Positions 1-12,700 are shown, numbered from the stretch's first letter. The stretch: 64,000 bases of DNA from Ceratothoa steindachneri (GCA_963969495.1 OZ018333.1:14307420-14371419); one strand, 5' to 3'. Numbers and translations are program-made. Notes: generated by a model not told the origin, from the sequence alone.

Positions 1-49
1 AGCACGCCGAAAATAGCATTCCTAACTGTACGAAAACAATAGATGGGGG

Positions 50-215
50 GTGGTGCGAGACTACCTGGCAATAGATGACAAGTATTTAGCCCTGTCTTGT
101 CGTGTCCATATGGTTTCAAATTTAGCTCTGAGGCAGATTCAGGCGATGTTAGGAAGGAATACATCCGTTATAATAAGGCGACTTGTAAAGTGCGAAGATA
201 ATATATGGACCTGCA
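50..215 (+). pseudogene. helix-turn-helix relic, possibly Tc1/mariner-like transposase N-terminus
   Basis: The reading frame from base 50 contains LALRQIQAMLGRNTSVIIRRLVK. Its core, RQIQAMLGRNTSVI, resembles the recognition helix of transposase helix-turn-helix domains (pattern: x-x-I-A-x-x-L-G-R-x-x-S-x-I). The similarity stops near base 215, where antisense sequence of a decayed zinc finger begins, so the last residues of the open frame are not part of this relic. No catalytic domain is present. It is too short to name a superfamily with confidence and could be chance similarity. Confidence 0.3.
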
Positions 216-452
216 TTGATAGGGACAAGAATTATATTCGTGTGATTAAATGAATTTTAAGATTACTTGCTGTTGATCGATAGGAGCAGGAACTAGATTT
301 GAATGGCTTTTCACCCATGTGGATTCTTTTATGGTTCTTAAAAGCCCCAATTTGCGCTGATTGATAGGGACAAGAACTGCATTTAAATGTTTTTTTCGCC
401 ACTATGAGTTCTTTCATGTACCTTAAGAGATCCAATTTCCGTTGTTGATAGG
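216..452 (-). pseudogene. stranded 3' end of the zinc-finger array
   Basis: This stretch continues the finger array beyond the LINE insertion. It holds the second half of finger 13 (readable as EIGSLKVHERTHSGEK in a shifted frame), a complete finger 14 (CSSCPYQSAQIGAFKNHKRIH) and a decayed finger 15 whose first cysteine is serine (FKSSSCSYRS). Compared with intact fingers, one base is lost just after the duplicated target and one is gained in the linker A-run, so the frame recovers. A remnant of a sixteenth finger may follow near 216-235. Because the LINE introduces a stop upstream, these fingers are probably no longer translated. Confidence 0.8.
445..452 (+). repeat. target-site duplication, left copy, of LINE A
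   Basis: The 8-mer TTGATAGG here matches 3817-3824 on the other side of LINE A. It lies in the conserved YQ codons of a finger. It is also part of the finger consensus, so the duplication is believable mainly because it falls exactly at both ends of the inserted sequence. Confidence 0.7.
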
Positions 453-3400
453 AATGAATGAATAGTGCCGAAAATAAATGCTGCAAAGCCCAAACGGACT
501 AGCCCGCAGCCAAATTCAAGGACAGGTAATTTGCATGAGTGTTCTCAATAAAAATATAGACATCTATCTGGAGAATATACAAAAATATAGCTATGAAATT
601 AAGATCAGTAGAATGGAAGTACAGGAATTTAAAACCATCAATGGGTGTAAAAGGATATAAAAAATAAACTATTGAGAACTCGACAAAGGATAAAAACATA
701 GACTATAGATGGATCAACAATAGATACAAAAACAGAGAATATAAAATCATGAAACAATATATTAAATTTTGGCTAGAAGATTAGATTCTTCTAAAAATTC
801 TATTCACACTAAAAGAGACACTTGTCTCAGACAAGATGCCTCGCAGAACCTGTTGTGGGGGCCATCTGCCCAGTAATGAAAGGGAAGACCCTCCTCCCAA
901 GATTTCTCAATAGGGGACACTCGGCAAACATGTAAAGGATGGACAGCTGCACCCCGCACAGGATGCACAGAGGTGGGGGCTGCCCATTCATCAAGTGCCC
1001 ATGAGTGAGGCGGCAATGGACTATCCTCAGTTGGCACAAAATAACCACCTCTAGGTGGTCTCATGGTACGTGGCCATAGGACGACTCAAGGTTTTATGGA
1101 ATGGAGCTTGGTGGAAGGAAGCTCATCCCACATCTTCTGCCATAAGCCGACTACATATTCGGTGATGAGGGGATAGACATCACAAAGTGGGGACTGGGGG
1201 TGATGGGGGTGTCCCCAATGATGCCGCCTGCTTGGCCGCAGCATCCGCCCTTTCATTACCTAGGATGCCCATGTGACTGGGCACCCAGCAAAAAGAAATC
1301 TTATGAATAGGAGAAAGATAAAAAAGCCACCGCTGGACCTTGGAAAACAACGGATGGCTAGAACCAAAAGCACTCAGTGCCTCCAGACAAAATCATAAGA
1401 CAAGCAGATGGCATAGGAGCAATAACAGAATGCAGCAAGAATAGCAACAAGTTCTGCTGTGAAAACAGAAGCTGCACTTGGTAGGCGAACCAATGTTGTC
1501 TGAGATGGGAAGACAGCAGCAGCACCAACTCCGTCCGATGACTTGGACCCGTCGGTGAACACAAAGGTGCTAGGCCGATGGTGGGAGGAGAGTTGATCAT
1601 ACATGGTTCTCAAGGCTACAGGCAAGAACTGATCCTTGGGCCTACCAGTAAGCCCCTTACATACCACTACAGGTGGTATAACTCATGGGGGAATCTTTGG
1701 TATTGAAAACGGAATAACAGAAAACTTCCTTAGATGTCCTGTGTGCTCGGCCATGTGCAGAGCAAAGGGGCCAGGCAGGGATGGAAATCCATCCTATAAG
1801 GCCACTATTCGCAAATTGAACGTGCACTCATATACTGGCGACCATGGTAAGACTTGAGCCTGTGAAAAGGAAGAGGAAGAGCCCCGTTCTCTGCATAGAG
1901 ATTCCACACAGAGGAGGACTTGAAGGGTCCAGAAGCCAGGCGGACACCCTGGTTACGCACAGTATTTAATTATTCAAGGATGGACGGCGAGGCAGAGGAG
2001 TATACCTGTGACCCATAGTCCAGCTTTGACTGGACCAATGCTGAATACAGCAGCTACAGGGTGCGTCGATCACTTCCCTAAGAAGTGTGTAAGTAATTTC
2101 ATAATGTCTATTCTCTTCAGACAAGACCTTTTCAAAGCGTCGAACTGATGCCTCCAAGAAAGCCTCGAATCAAAGATCCTTAAAAATCTGAAATGGGGCT
2201 AAAAGGTGACAGGGACACCATAAAGTGACAAATGGAGAGGGTCCCATGTGACCAATCTATGATTGTAAAAGTGGACAGCCTTGGTCTTTACTGTGGAAAA
2301 GCGGAAGCCTTTGGAAGAATCATTATCAGCTACGGTATTTATAACACGCTGTAGCTTACGGATGACAAATGGAAGTCTAGGCGATGAACAGATAAGCGCT
2401 AAGTCATCCACATATAGAGTTGAGGAAATCTCAGCTGGGAGATTTGTGATAATGGTATTGATGGCCACAAAGAATCAGGTGACACTAAGGAAACTTCACT
2501 GTGGCACACCCTCAACTTGCTCTACGGGCTCTGATAGGGCATTTCTAACTTTTACACCTAGTGTGCGCCACATGAGGGATTGCTCGACAAACCTAGGAAG
2601 AAAGCCCGGCAGGCCCCAATCATGGAGTTGCTTAAGGATACCACGCCTCCAAGTGGTATCATATGCTTTCTCAATATCAAAGAAAACAGCAACAGAATGG
2701 TGCCTCTTTGAAAAAGAATCTCTTATATAAGACTCCATTCTAACAAGCAGGTCGATGGTACTCTGTTTTTTTCTGAACCCTGATTGAGAGGGAGATATAA
2801 GATGGTTTGTCTTTAAAAACCAGACGAGTCTTGTATTTATCATCCTCTCAAACAATTTACATGGACAACTAGTAAGGGCAATGGGGCGGTAATGGGTGGG
2901 TTCCGTCCAATACTTTCCTGGTGTTGGGAGAGGTAAAACCACAGCCACCCTCCAGATAGAAGCGAAGCAGCCCCTAATCCAGATGAAGTTATAGATGTCC
3001 AGCAAATGTGAGAGGAGGGATGGATGCATATTCCTAATCATATCATAGGAAATGCCATCTGATCCGGGTGCAGTGGATCCACAGCGCTTCAGTGCATTAT
3101 GGAGCTCATGGATAGAAAAGAGCCGGTTATAAGCGTCATTATCCATGTAAGGCTCCATAAAGTTCATAGGATGCTGCTCCTGTTCGAGCCTAAAGCACTG
3201 CAATTGGATGGAATAGTCTTGCGGAATTGAAATATTAGCAAACGATCCGGCCAAAACATCAGAAATATGGGACAAGTCTCCCAACAGTTCTCCGGCCCGA
3301 ACAATGTTGGGAGCTGTAAAGTCATTGGATTTCCCCAATAGCTTTTTGACCCTCTTCCAAATTTTGTCTACAGGGGTCTGACAACATATCGATGCGATAT

Positions 3401-3816
3401 AACCATCCAACGAGGTCTTTCGAGCTCGTCGAAGGGTTCGTCGTCGTGCTGCCCTTGCTCGGTTACGAGCAAGTTTCTTTACCATCGTGGGGCAGCGATG
3501 GTAACGTCGGCAAGCCTGTTTACATTCAGTGACAACTCTCGAGCATTCAGCAAACCACCAGGGCGATTGTGGTCCACGAGCAGTTGAGCCAGAGAGCGGG
3601 ATGGAGGAATTAGCAGGATGATTGACGTAGGCTAGATCATCAATAGCCACTTCAATATCTTCATGAGGGAAGGACCCATCATGGCTCGAAAGGTACCTGA
3701 ACTTAGGCCAGTTTGCTTTTTTTGTATTCCATCTTTTGCTAGGTGGTGGAGGACTACCTGTACATGGTGTTATTGCAATGGGGAAGTGATCACTACCTCG
3801 CAAGTTAGGATCTTGC
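453..3816 (-). mobile_element. LINE A: 5'-truncated I-type non-LTR retrotransposon in the finger exon
   Basis: The element runs on the minus strand, in the same direction as the host exon, and replaces the middle of finger 13. It starts inside the endonuclease domain (GSDHFPI at about 3790), so the 5' part was never copied. It continues through reverse transcriptase, RNase H and a C-terminal zinc-binding region, then a 3' UTR ending in short ATTC repeats next to the target duplication. It is a more distant relative of copies C, D, F, G and L: it lacks their 3' hairpin, and its RT differs clearly in sequence. A plus-strand partial reading frame around 478-660 shows no recognisable domain. Confidence 0.85.
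804..3816 (-). pseudogene. ORF2 of LINE A: endonuclease end, reverse transcriptase, RNase H
   Basis: A 440-residue open stretch (about 3816-2496) carries the endonuclease end, a basic linker and RT blocks: RPIALTSCPCKLFERM, then VFFDIEKAYDTTWR (motif A), then EGVPQ (motif B). A stop follows EGVPQ, and the frame resumes at 2468 with TLYVDDLALI (the YVDD catalytic motif). RNase H is visible at 1667-1374 with VFTDGSKSSDG and FTAELVAI, supplying the first Asp and the Glu. The C-terminal region near 1048-830 reads RLTHGHLMN...CILC...AECPLL, the zinc-binding motif usual after RNase H in this group. Several frameshifts make it non-functional. RT, RNase H and the YVDD box place it in the I superfamily; a finer clade is not certain. 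Confidence 0.85.
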
Positions 3817-4962
3817 TTGATAGGGACAGGAACTGCATTTGAAAGGATTTTCACCTGTGTGGGTTATTTCATGTTTCTTAAGATCCCCAATTTGCGCTCC
3901 TTGATAGGAGCAAGAACTGCATTTAAAAGGATTTTCACGCGTGTGGGTTTTTTCGTGTCTCTTAAGATTCCCAAGTCGCGTCGCTTGATAGGAACAGGAG
4001 CTGCATTTGAAAGGTCTTTCACCTGTGTGGGTTCTTTCATGATGCTTAAGAGTACAGAGTTGTGCTGCTTGATAAGGACAGGAACGGCACATAAAAGGCT
4101 TTTCCCTCGTGTGGGTTCTTTCGTGTGTCTTAAGAGTACAGATATTCGCCGTTTGATAGGGGCAGGAAATGCACCTGAAAGGTTTTTCACCTGTGTGGGT
4201 TCTTTCGTGGATATTAAGAGCCCCAATTTGCGCTGCTTGATAAGGACAGGAAATACATTTGAATGGTTTTTCACCTGTGTGGGTTCTTTCATGTTTCTTA
4301 AGATCCCCAATTTGTGCTGCTTGATAGGGGCAAGACCTACATTTGAAAGGCTTTTCGCCATTATGAGTTCTTATATGTACCTTAAGAGCTCCAATTTCAG
4401 TTGCTTGATAGGGACAGGAAGTGCATTTGAAAGGCTTTTCACCTGTGTGCGTTCTTTCATGTTTTTTAAGATCACCATTTTGTGCTGCTTGATAAGGACA
4501 GGAACCGCATTTGAAAGGCTTTTCACCCGTGTGGATTCTTTCGTGTCTCTTAAGATTCCCAAGTCTCGTCGCTTGATAGGAACAGGTACTGCATTTAAAA
4601 GGTCTTTCTCCTGTGTGGGTTCTTTCATGATTTTTAAGAGTACAGAGTTGTGCTGCTTGATAAGGACAGGAACTGCACCTGAAAGGCTTTTCCCTCGTGT
4701 GGGTTCTTTCATGTGTCTTAAGATTACCGATTTGCGCTGCTTGATAGGGGCAGGAACTGCATCTGAAAGGCTTTTCACCTATATGGGTTCTTTCATGTCT
4801 CTCAAGATTACGTTGATTCGATGTTTGATATGGACAGGAACTGCATTTGAAATGATTCTCAGTGGAGCACGAATTCTTGACATTTCCTCTTCCTTGATAC
4901 AGAAGCGTTTCAGAGTTAGACTGAGAGAAGCCTATTTTGACATTTAAAGGCGGACATTGCAT
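3805..4962 (-). CDS. zinc-finger exon: 12 C2H2 fingers plus a truncated thirteenth
   Basis: Terminal coding exon of the host gene. The acceptor TTTATTTTCAG ends at 4963, directly before codon ATG at 4962, which is phase 0 and need not be the translation start. About 38 residues of leader precede twelve fingers of the form C-x2-C-x12-H-x3-H joined by TGEKPF-type linkers (variants TREKPF, TGERPF, NGEKPF, TRENPF). All zinc ligands are present. Finger 13 is cut after CSSCPYQ at 3817, and the frame reads A-R-S and then a stop inside the LINE. Known family role: sequence-specific DNA binding in the nucleus. The fingers are very alike between helix positions, suggesting growth by internal duplication. 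Targets cannot be inferred. Confidence 0.85.
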   Translation of the reverse strand: MQCPPLNVKIGFSQSNSETLLYQGRGNVKNSCSTENHFKCSSCPYQTSNQRNLERHERTHIGEKPFRCSSCPYQAAQIGNLKTHERTHTREKPFRCSSCPYQAAQLCTLKNHERTHTGERPFKCSTCSYQATRLGNLKRHERIHTGEKPFKCGSCPYQAAQNGDLKKHERTHTGEKPFKCTSCPYQATEIGALKVHIRTHNGEKPFKCRSCPYQAAQIGDLKKHERTHTGEKPFKCISCPYQAAQIGALNIHERTHTGEKPFRCISCPYQTANICTLKTHERTHTREKPFMCRSCPYQAAQLCTLKHHERTHTGERPFKCSSCSYQATRLGNLKRHEKTHTRENPFKCSSCSYQGAQIGDLKKHEITHTGENPFKCSSCPYQARS

Positions 4963-5049
4963 CTGAAAATAAAATATGATGTTAATTTTACTATATTATA
5001 GTATGCACAATCACTGGTTGGAGTAAAAAAACAAAAAAAAAACTATCCC

Positions 5050-5180
5050 TAAGGGTAAGCAGCAACGGCCTATGGCGCTTATTGGGCTCAACAATGTTTG
5101 TCCGCTCAGTCCTCGTGGATTCTTTGGCGCCCTCATTCCCCGCAATTCCTACATGCCCAGGAGCCCATCAGAAGATAAGC
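5050..5180 (-). mobile_element. LINE C, 3' fragment (I-type RNase H region)
   Basis: Bases 5095-5178 match the RNase H segment of copies D and F on the same strand (for example TTTGGCGCCCTCATTCCCCG, present in D near 10031 and in G near 25017). The match stops where plus-strand LINE B begins. It is read as the downstream piece of LINE C, whose upstream piece resumes after B at about 8250. About 200 bases of the RNase H region are missing between the pieces. The left boundary near the A-rich run at 5026-5041 is approximate. Confidence 0.6.
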
Positions 5181-8100
5181 TCTACATGTGGGTCCATTCA
5201 TTGCACCCTCTGCGAAAGTTGGACGCACTACAACAAACAATGCTCTGGAGTCGCACAAAGACACCACTTTCCACTGGGATGGGTCTGTTTCAGATGCCAT
5301 CCCACATATGCCGGTGGCTACCGGGTGTCCCCTGCCTGTCACCCAGCCTCAATGCGCGGTGGCTCCGCTATATCCGACTGCCCGAGTTTCTTCTGGTCTA
5401 TCACCTCCTCCTCTCCCCCCCCCCCATATACCCTCGACACACACACGGCTCTCACATCACACACATCAACATACTACAACACAATATATATATAGTATCA
5501 CAAACAAACAACATGAGTTAAAACAACACCTACACGACCACAATATACAACATATCATTCATACAGGAAACTAAACTCAGGGCTACACATAAGACATCAA
5601 GGTTTCCTGGATATACAACACTCAGACTTGACAGACACCATGGTGGAGGAGGCTTAATAACACTAATACACAAAGACATCTCCTTCCCCAACACAACAGC
5701 TCACATGCCAGTGGACACCTTAGAAATACAAACTAACAAAATCTGCCTGCATAAACAAGACATCACATTCGCAAACATATACATACCACCAACATTATCA
5801 TGCCCTTAAGGATATACACCACAATTAGACTACCTCAACACCGTAAAAAAACATTCATCCTTGGGGATCCAATGCTTATGACACTCCGTGGCTCGACACA
5901 CAACAGACTGACACCCAAGGCACGCTCATATTACAACAATTACACTTGCATCATACTAAATAACACATCTTCATCCACACGTAAGTCATACAACATTAAC
6001 ACTCAGCCTACCTCATATCACTCGCATCTCCAGACCTCTCACACAAAACCAGATGGGGCACCACACACAAACTCTCCTCTGAAAACCTCCCAATACATCT
6101 CTCCTACAAACTTTCCACTCCCTACACACGCAGCAGACCAAACAGAACATACACAAACTACAAGTGAGCTGACTGGCCCGGCTTCACCGCTCTAATTGAG
6201 GAACACCTACAAACATTCAACATTACAGAGTACAATAACATCAATTTTGCGGTACAACACTTCAATGACACAATTACAAGTGCAAACAAACCACACATAC
6301 TCATAGGCATTATCAGACACTACAACCAGTGTTTCAACAGAAACATAAACTCAAAACACGGGCACACCTCCGCAAACAGCTCCCCACACAGGATATCCTT
6401 AAACGCATCAGGACACTCAATATAGAGATGACGAGGATATAAAAAATTAACAACTCACTAAGTGGAAAAAAGTTCTTTCTGACATAACATTCAACGCAAA
6501 CCCTTCCAAACTTTGGAAGCTTATATGAGGCCTCAACAACAGACACAACACATGAGGCCATCCTAACACCAACACATACTAGTATACCAACTGACAAGCA
6601 CCAAGCTCACATCAACAAGCACTACTACAACATATGAAGACTCACAGACGAGAGGACCGTACCATTCTCAAACTCCTACATGCATTTACACTACGCAACA
6701 TGCCACCCCCGTTGTCAACCAAAAAGACACGGACATCCGCACGACAATGAACACCTCCACAGGCCCTGGAGGAATTTCATATCTATACCTAAAACATTTA
6801 GGCCCATACACCATCAGAGCCCTCACAGACATCTTCAATCTATCACTCAGAACAAATAGTATTCCCAACATCCGGAAACTTGCCAAGATTATACCTATCC
6901 TGAAACCCAACAAAATCCCCCACAGAACCAGTCTCTTACAGACCTATTTCACTACTCTGCAACCCCTCAAAACTACTTGAAAGATTGGTTCTCAACAACA
7001 TATCACCATACATACCACTCTCCCCCACACAACACAACTTCAGGCCAAACACACACACTTCCACTCTTCTCACAAACATGATGCAAACAATCCTCGAAGG
7101 CCTTAACTCAACAAAACCTGTATACAAATCACTCATTGCCACCATAGACATCAGCAAAGGCTTCGACACATACTTATAGACAAAATACTCAACACATACA
7201 TCCACCCAAACTTTAAAAAGTGGCTTGCCAATTTTCTTTCAGGCAGTCACGGGTACACGGTATACAACGGCAAGTCCTCAGAACACTTCACTACACTAAT
7301 GGAGTACCGCAGGGCTCCATATTCTCACCCACACCCCACTTAACCCAATACACACATTATGTCATACGCAGATAACTTCACAACATCCTAAACATGAGGC
7401 CGCCCCAGAACAACTTCAACAATAAATATACACAATAGGGAATTGGCTGTACAACACAAATACCACTTGACAGAGGGATGACATTCAAGCAACACACATC
7501 CGCTACCTCACTAACAAGACCTACAGACACATCAAGGAGGACATTACAAAAGTTTATAAGCAATACATTAGACCCATACTAACACGCATATACTTCATGG
7601 CAGCCTGACACCGGCAATACCCACATAAATAAACTACAGACGACACAAAACACTGCCATACGCATTGCGACCGGCTGCTCAAAATCAACACCCACCACAT
7701 GCTTATATGAAGAAGCCCATGTCCTCCCACTGAGATCTCAAATGGACATGAGTGGTATACATGCATACACATCCACAAGACCCTCAACACATCATGCACA
7801 CACATTCACAACACACCGGCCAGACACTACCACTCTGTCTATTCCTCTCTCCCCCCAGCTCCCCATAATGTCTTCGAGCGGACTCACATCAACACAGAAT
7901 TCACAAGGCGGGCATTGGCCTCCCTGGGCCCCAACCCTCCCCCGGTGAAGGATGAGGGGCATGAGCTCTCCCGGTGGGAACGGGTGCAGCTAGAGTGCCT
8001 AAGATGTGAACATGGCACAGCCATCTCAGCATACAAGCACAGGATTGGATTTGCTCCCAACGATGCTAGCCGGAACTGCAATCAGGAACAGGCGGACACA

Positions 8101-8249
8101 GAGCATGTCCTCCTACACTGCCCGCGCACATTAATACACAGGGTAACACACGGATAGACAACATGGAGAACCTTTGAACCCGCCCTGCCGCCGTCATGCA
8201 GGTTCTGCTAGACGCTGACATCGTCCGAAGGCCCACATAAGCCAACACC
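5181..8249 (+). mobile_element. LINE B: decayed non-LTR retrotransposon with an A/C-rich sense strand
   Basis: This plus-strand element interrupts LINE C. Conceptual translation across many frameshifts gives a cysteine/histidine-rich segment (CTLCESWTHYNKQC, about 5200), an apurinic-type endonuclease (ILQHNIYSITN, IQETKL-like, HHGGGGLITLI, FANIYIPP; 5460-5800), RT (GPGGISYLYLKHLG at 6760, SPTQHNFRPN at 7024, IATIDISKGFDT at 7132, GVPQGSI-like at 7300, MSYADNFTTS at 7357) and a C-terminal zinc region (CNQEQADTEHVLLHCP at 8078, then a tail ending TRPAAVMQVLLDADIVRR). No RNase H was seen. The catalytic YADD is YADN here. The sense strand is strikingly rich in A and C, unlike its neighbours. Clade not assigned. 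Confidence 0.75.
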
Positions 8250-9476
8250 ATCCCAAGTGGACTCGTAAATGGGCTGGGGCGGAAACCCGGTCCGCGGCAG
8301 AGCCCAACGCGAAGAGCCGTCGGAGGTTAAACAAAAACGACCTCCTCTTGAGACTTTGAGCCATGTGTATACAATAGCACGGTTCCAGCGTGAAATGAAT
8401 TGTGCTCCAAAAAGGCCGAACGAAATACTCCCGCCGCATTTCGCCAGAATCGACAAGTAGACTCTCAATAGGGAACGTGCGGAAGGCACCCGTCAACAGG
8501 CGAAGGCCAGTGTTGAAGATAGAGTACACTTTCTGCAATACATGCTCGGCTGCGGATGAAGAAAACTCATCCTAGTCAAGCTTCGAAGGAAAGGGAAATA
8601 GCCAACGAAAGGAAGGTTCTGCTATCAGCGACCCAGGTGCTGAACGTCACGGAGCGAAGAATATCCATGACGCAGGTACAAGAGAGACTAAGGATGCGAA
8701 TAGAGCCTCCCAGGTGAGGCGTCGGTCAAATACAAGACCAAGGGAACGGTGCGAGTCCAACACTTCAGACAAACCCCATTTATAAAAAAGTCTGGGTCAC
8801 TGTCGAGCTGTGGATGGTGGTAGAAGTGCACCACCTTAGTTTTGGCCAGATAAAACTAAAGCCTCTACGCTTCAGCATAGTGAGAGACGCGGTTCAATGC
8901 CTGTTGGAGTCGACGCTCCAGAGTTAGAAAGCAGCTGGGCCGCGCCAAAACAGATCAAAAGGTCGTCCACGTAGAGCGTAGCGAAAACATCTTCCGGCAG
9001 CACCGAGGTGATGCCGTTGATGCTCAGGGGAAAGAGTGTGACACTGAGGGCACTTACCTGCGGAACACCCTCTTCCTGCTCCATTGGGCAGGAGAGGGCT
9101 CCCCCCACCCGTTCGCGGAATCGACGATCTCGCAAAAATTCAGATATAAACATTGGGAGGCGTCCCCTCGCCCCCATCGTGTGGAGAGTCTCCATGATAC
9201 CGTATCGCCATGCGGTATCATAGGCCTTCTCCAGATCGAAAAATACCGTGGCGTAGTGCTGCAGACGGCGTTTTATAGTCGGAGCAGAACAACGACTTGG
9301 TGTGGAACTAGAAAGGGCCAGGTGGTCTCCAATATCTAGGATAAAAGGCTAGTCTAACATTTACTATTGTGCTGGAAGTGAAGTAAAGTATACGGCCTTC
9401 AGCGCTATCCACCACGGAAGGATTCGACCACGGAAGTAGGGTCTGAGATTGCAGAATAATTCTGGTGGAAAACGGA
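8250..9476 (-). mobile_element. LINE C, 5' fragment: I-type RT segment
   Basis: Minus-strand continuation of LINE C. It encodes RT text nearly matching D and F: GVPQ-like EEGVPQVSALSVTL and ATLYVDDLLICFGAA at 9060-8960, then a thumb region with FNTGLRLLTGAFRTFPIESL at 8520-8440. An internal deletion near 9300-9410 joins RT motif A sequence to the linker before RT. There are many stops. It ends at 9476, where the T-run tail of LINE D begins. No matching upstream piece is found beyond D's 5' end, so D may not be a clean insertion into C. Confidence 0.7.
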
Positions 9477-9712
9477 TTTTTTATTTTTTTATATATATCT
9501 CATCTGGCGACTGCCTTCTAGGGCATAAGTCGCCGTACTCAAGCATGCCTAAATTTAGGCTATATTAAAAGCCAGATTGAAGAAAACAAAACAAAAAAAA
9601 ACAACAAAAAGCAAAGAAAAAAACAAAGATTTAAAAAATATAGAGGGAGCTCCGTCGACGGGGAAAGGCCCGCCCTCCCCAGGCGAAGAAGACGGTGGTC
9701 CATAGTTGAATA

Positions 9713-12700
9713 TTAAATAACGGGGAGAAGGCCGGCCTCCTCTAAAAAGTCTAAAAGTCCACAGGTCGGTGTACACGAACCCGTCCCGAGTACAAGGGGC
9801 AGGCGGTAGCGACCCCGCCCATCCCGGTACCGGGACAGGTAACTTGAGCAAAGATCAGCCAGACTGGGACATTCGAGAAGAATGTGCTGAACAGTCTGGG
9901 GTACGACGCAGTCGTCACAAGAGGATGCAGGTGAGCGCTCCATCAAATGGCCATGCGTCACGGCCTGCCATGTAGTCGGTGTGAGGAAGAGCGAAACGCT
10001 GGTCCGGTCGCAGAGTCCTCGCGGACTCTTTGGCGCCCTCATCGCCGCGCTCATTCTCCGCAATTCCTACATATCCAGAAACCCAGCAGAACATAATCTC
10101 GACAACCGCCCCACTTGCCAAAAACGTGGTGTCACGGATATTGTGAACCACGGTATGCGGAGATTCTAATGACCCAAGAGAACTCAGGGCGCTTTGTGAG
10201 TCGCTATAGATCACAATCCGGTCTCCGAACCGGGCACGTCACGTAATCTCCAGTACCGAGTGATGTATTGCCACCAGCTCGGCCGTGAAGACAGATGCAG
10301 CGCCTGGCAGAGCCCCGCTGACTTCAAACAGAGAGGATATGGCGTGGAAGCCAACCCCTTCTTAGAAATTCGAGACATCTGTATACACTGACACTGTAAT
10401 AACGTGACACGAGGTGTGCTCCAAAAAGGTCGAACGCAATACACCCGCAAGCTTTGGCAGCAGAATCGTGGTGACAAATAGCCAAATGTGGTACCCTCTA
10501 GGGTGGCGTCCTGGGCAGAACCAGAGGCGCCACCGGCCTGACAGCTATACCTAGCTGTCAAAGGAGTTTCCTGGCCCTAAACCCAAAGGGCTTAGGGTAT
10601 GAATGGCGTCTCTCGGCGGCATAGGCACCGTCGAAATCAGCTGCGGATGCAGTGAGAGCTGTTGGCGATTGAGGGAGACGCCGGGCTCGCGCGTACAGGC
10701 GAGTGATGCACTGTACACGGCGTAGAGCGAGTGGCCTCCCCAACATCGACTAATAAGCTCTCAATGGGAAAAGTGCATAAGGCACCGGTCACCAGGCGAA
10801 GGCCGATGTGGTGGATCGAGTCCACCTTCCGCAATAAACGCTCGGCTGCGGATGAATAAAATTCGCATCCGTAGTCTAGCTTCGAACGAACAAAGGATCG
10901 ATAAAAAAGTAGGGCAGTAGCCCTATCAGCGCCCCAAGCGCTGAACGTCACGGAGCGGAGAATATCCATGGTGCGGGTACAAGAGACCCTAAGGCTGCGA
11001 ATATGAGCCTCCCAGGTGAGGCGTCGGTCAAATACAAGACCAAGGAAACGGTGCGATTCAACCACTTCCAGGCGCACCCCATTAAGAAATAAGTCTGGGT
11101 CGGGGTGGAGACTTGGATGGCGGAAGAAGTGCACCACCTTAGTCTTGGCCAGAGAAAACCGAAACCTGTGCGCTTCGGCATAGCGAGAGACGCGGTTCAA
11201 TACCTGTTTGAGTTGACGCTCCAGAGTGGGCATCTGGGCCGCGCCAAAAGAGATCGAAAGGTCGTCCACGTAGAGCGTAGCGAGAACATCTTCTGGCAGC
11301 ACCGCGGTAATGCCGTTGATGCTCAGGGCAAAGAGTGTGATACTGAGGACACTCCCCTGCGGGACACCCTCTTCCTGCTCCATTGGGCCAGAGAGAGCTC
11401 CCCCCACCCGTACGTGGAATCAATTGACGATCTCGCAAAAAATCAGATATAAAGATTGGGTGGCGTCCCCTCGCCCCCATCGTGTGGAGAGTCTCTATGA
11501 TACCGTGGTCGTCATGCGGTATCATAGACCTTCTCCAGATCGCAAAACACCGTGGCGTAGTGCTGCTTACGAACGAAGGCCTCGCAGACGGCATTTTCCA
11601 ATCGGAGCAGAGCATTCCACGTGGAGTGGAACTTGCGGAAGCCATACTGTGCAGAAGACAGATGGCATCCGCTGTCAAGGAAAAAGGCTAATCTAACATT
11701 TACCAATTTTTTCATCAACTTGCACACGCAAGAGGTTAGAGAGAATGGGCGGAAACCGGCCGGAGTAGAGTGATCTCTCGCCGGTTTGCGAAAGGCGAGC
11801 ACAGTAGCGATTCGCTAGGAATTCAGGAGGAGACCCTCCACCCAGATCCTGTTGAACAAATCTAAGAGAAAGGCCATGCCTCGCTCACCCAGGTGTCGAA
11901 GCCTGGCGTACGCGACATCGTCCGGACCATGGGAGGTGCCCGTGTACGAAGCAAGAGCGGAACGCAACTCACTCACAGTAAACTTGTCGTTGAATGATTC
12001 TCCGCCTCTGGAGGTAAAGTCCAGTCGGCGGCCTTCCGCGACATTACGACGTGCATTGAATGCTGGCGGAGCAGCATCCCCGCTAGAGAATGCGGAGAAA
12101 GCGGTCACGAAGGATTCCACCACGGACGCGGAGTCCGAGATTGCAGTCCCATTCTGCTTGATTACGGGAAGGGGGTCCTGCGAGAACTTGCCCCGAATCC
12201 ATTTGACTCGCTTCCACAACTCTGCTAGAGGGGGTCTTTCCCATTATGTGAAGATACGTATGCCCGACAGCCAAATCGTTCGGGAGGCGCTTATAGCGCA
12301 TGTAAGCATAACGATTCTGTTTGAGGGCCGTCTCACACTCGACAAACCACCACGGGAGTGGTCGGCGTGCAAAACGGCCAGACGTTTTGGGAATAGTAGT
12401 CAGGCCCGCAGGGATGAGGTTACTGGAGAACTCAACAGCTTCATCTACCGACCTAAAGTCCTCGACTGAGATAGAGAATTCAGTCATTTCGTGAAATGCA
12501 GGCCACCACGCCCGCGCCAAGCACCACCGAGGTGGTCTCTCAGGCGGCAGTTGCCCTGAAAATGATATTTGAATGGGAAAGTGATCACTATCATGGAGGT
12601 CATCGACCACCCCCCAATCAAAATCAGGCTGTGCATCCGAAGAGCACAAAGATAGGTCAAGGCAAGAAAATGAAGCGGTTCTCGGACAGTGATGCGTAAA

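Noticed and set aside
3817..4947. Long plus-strand open frame (376 residues) opposite the finger exon
   Set aside because: It is the antisense of the repetitive finger array; its periodic GTGTAFERLFTCVGSF text simply mirrors the finger repeat.
3817..4962. CRISPR-like or satellite array, because of regular ~84-bp repeats
   Set aside because: The period is that of C2H2 fingers (28 codons) and all zinc ligands are conserved in frame.
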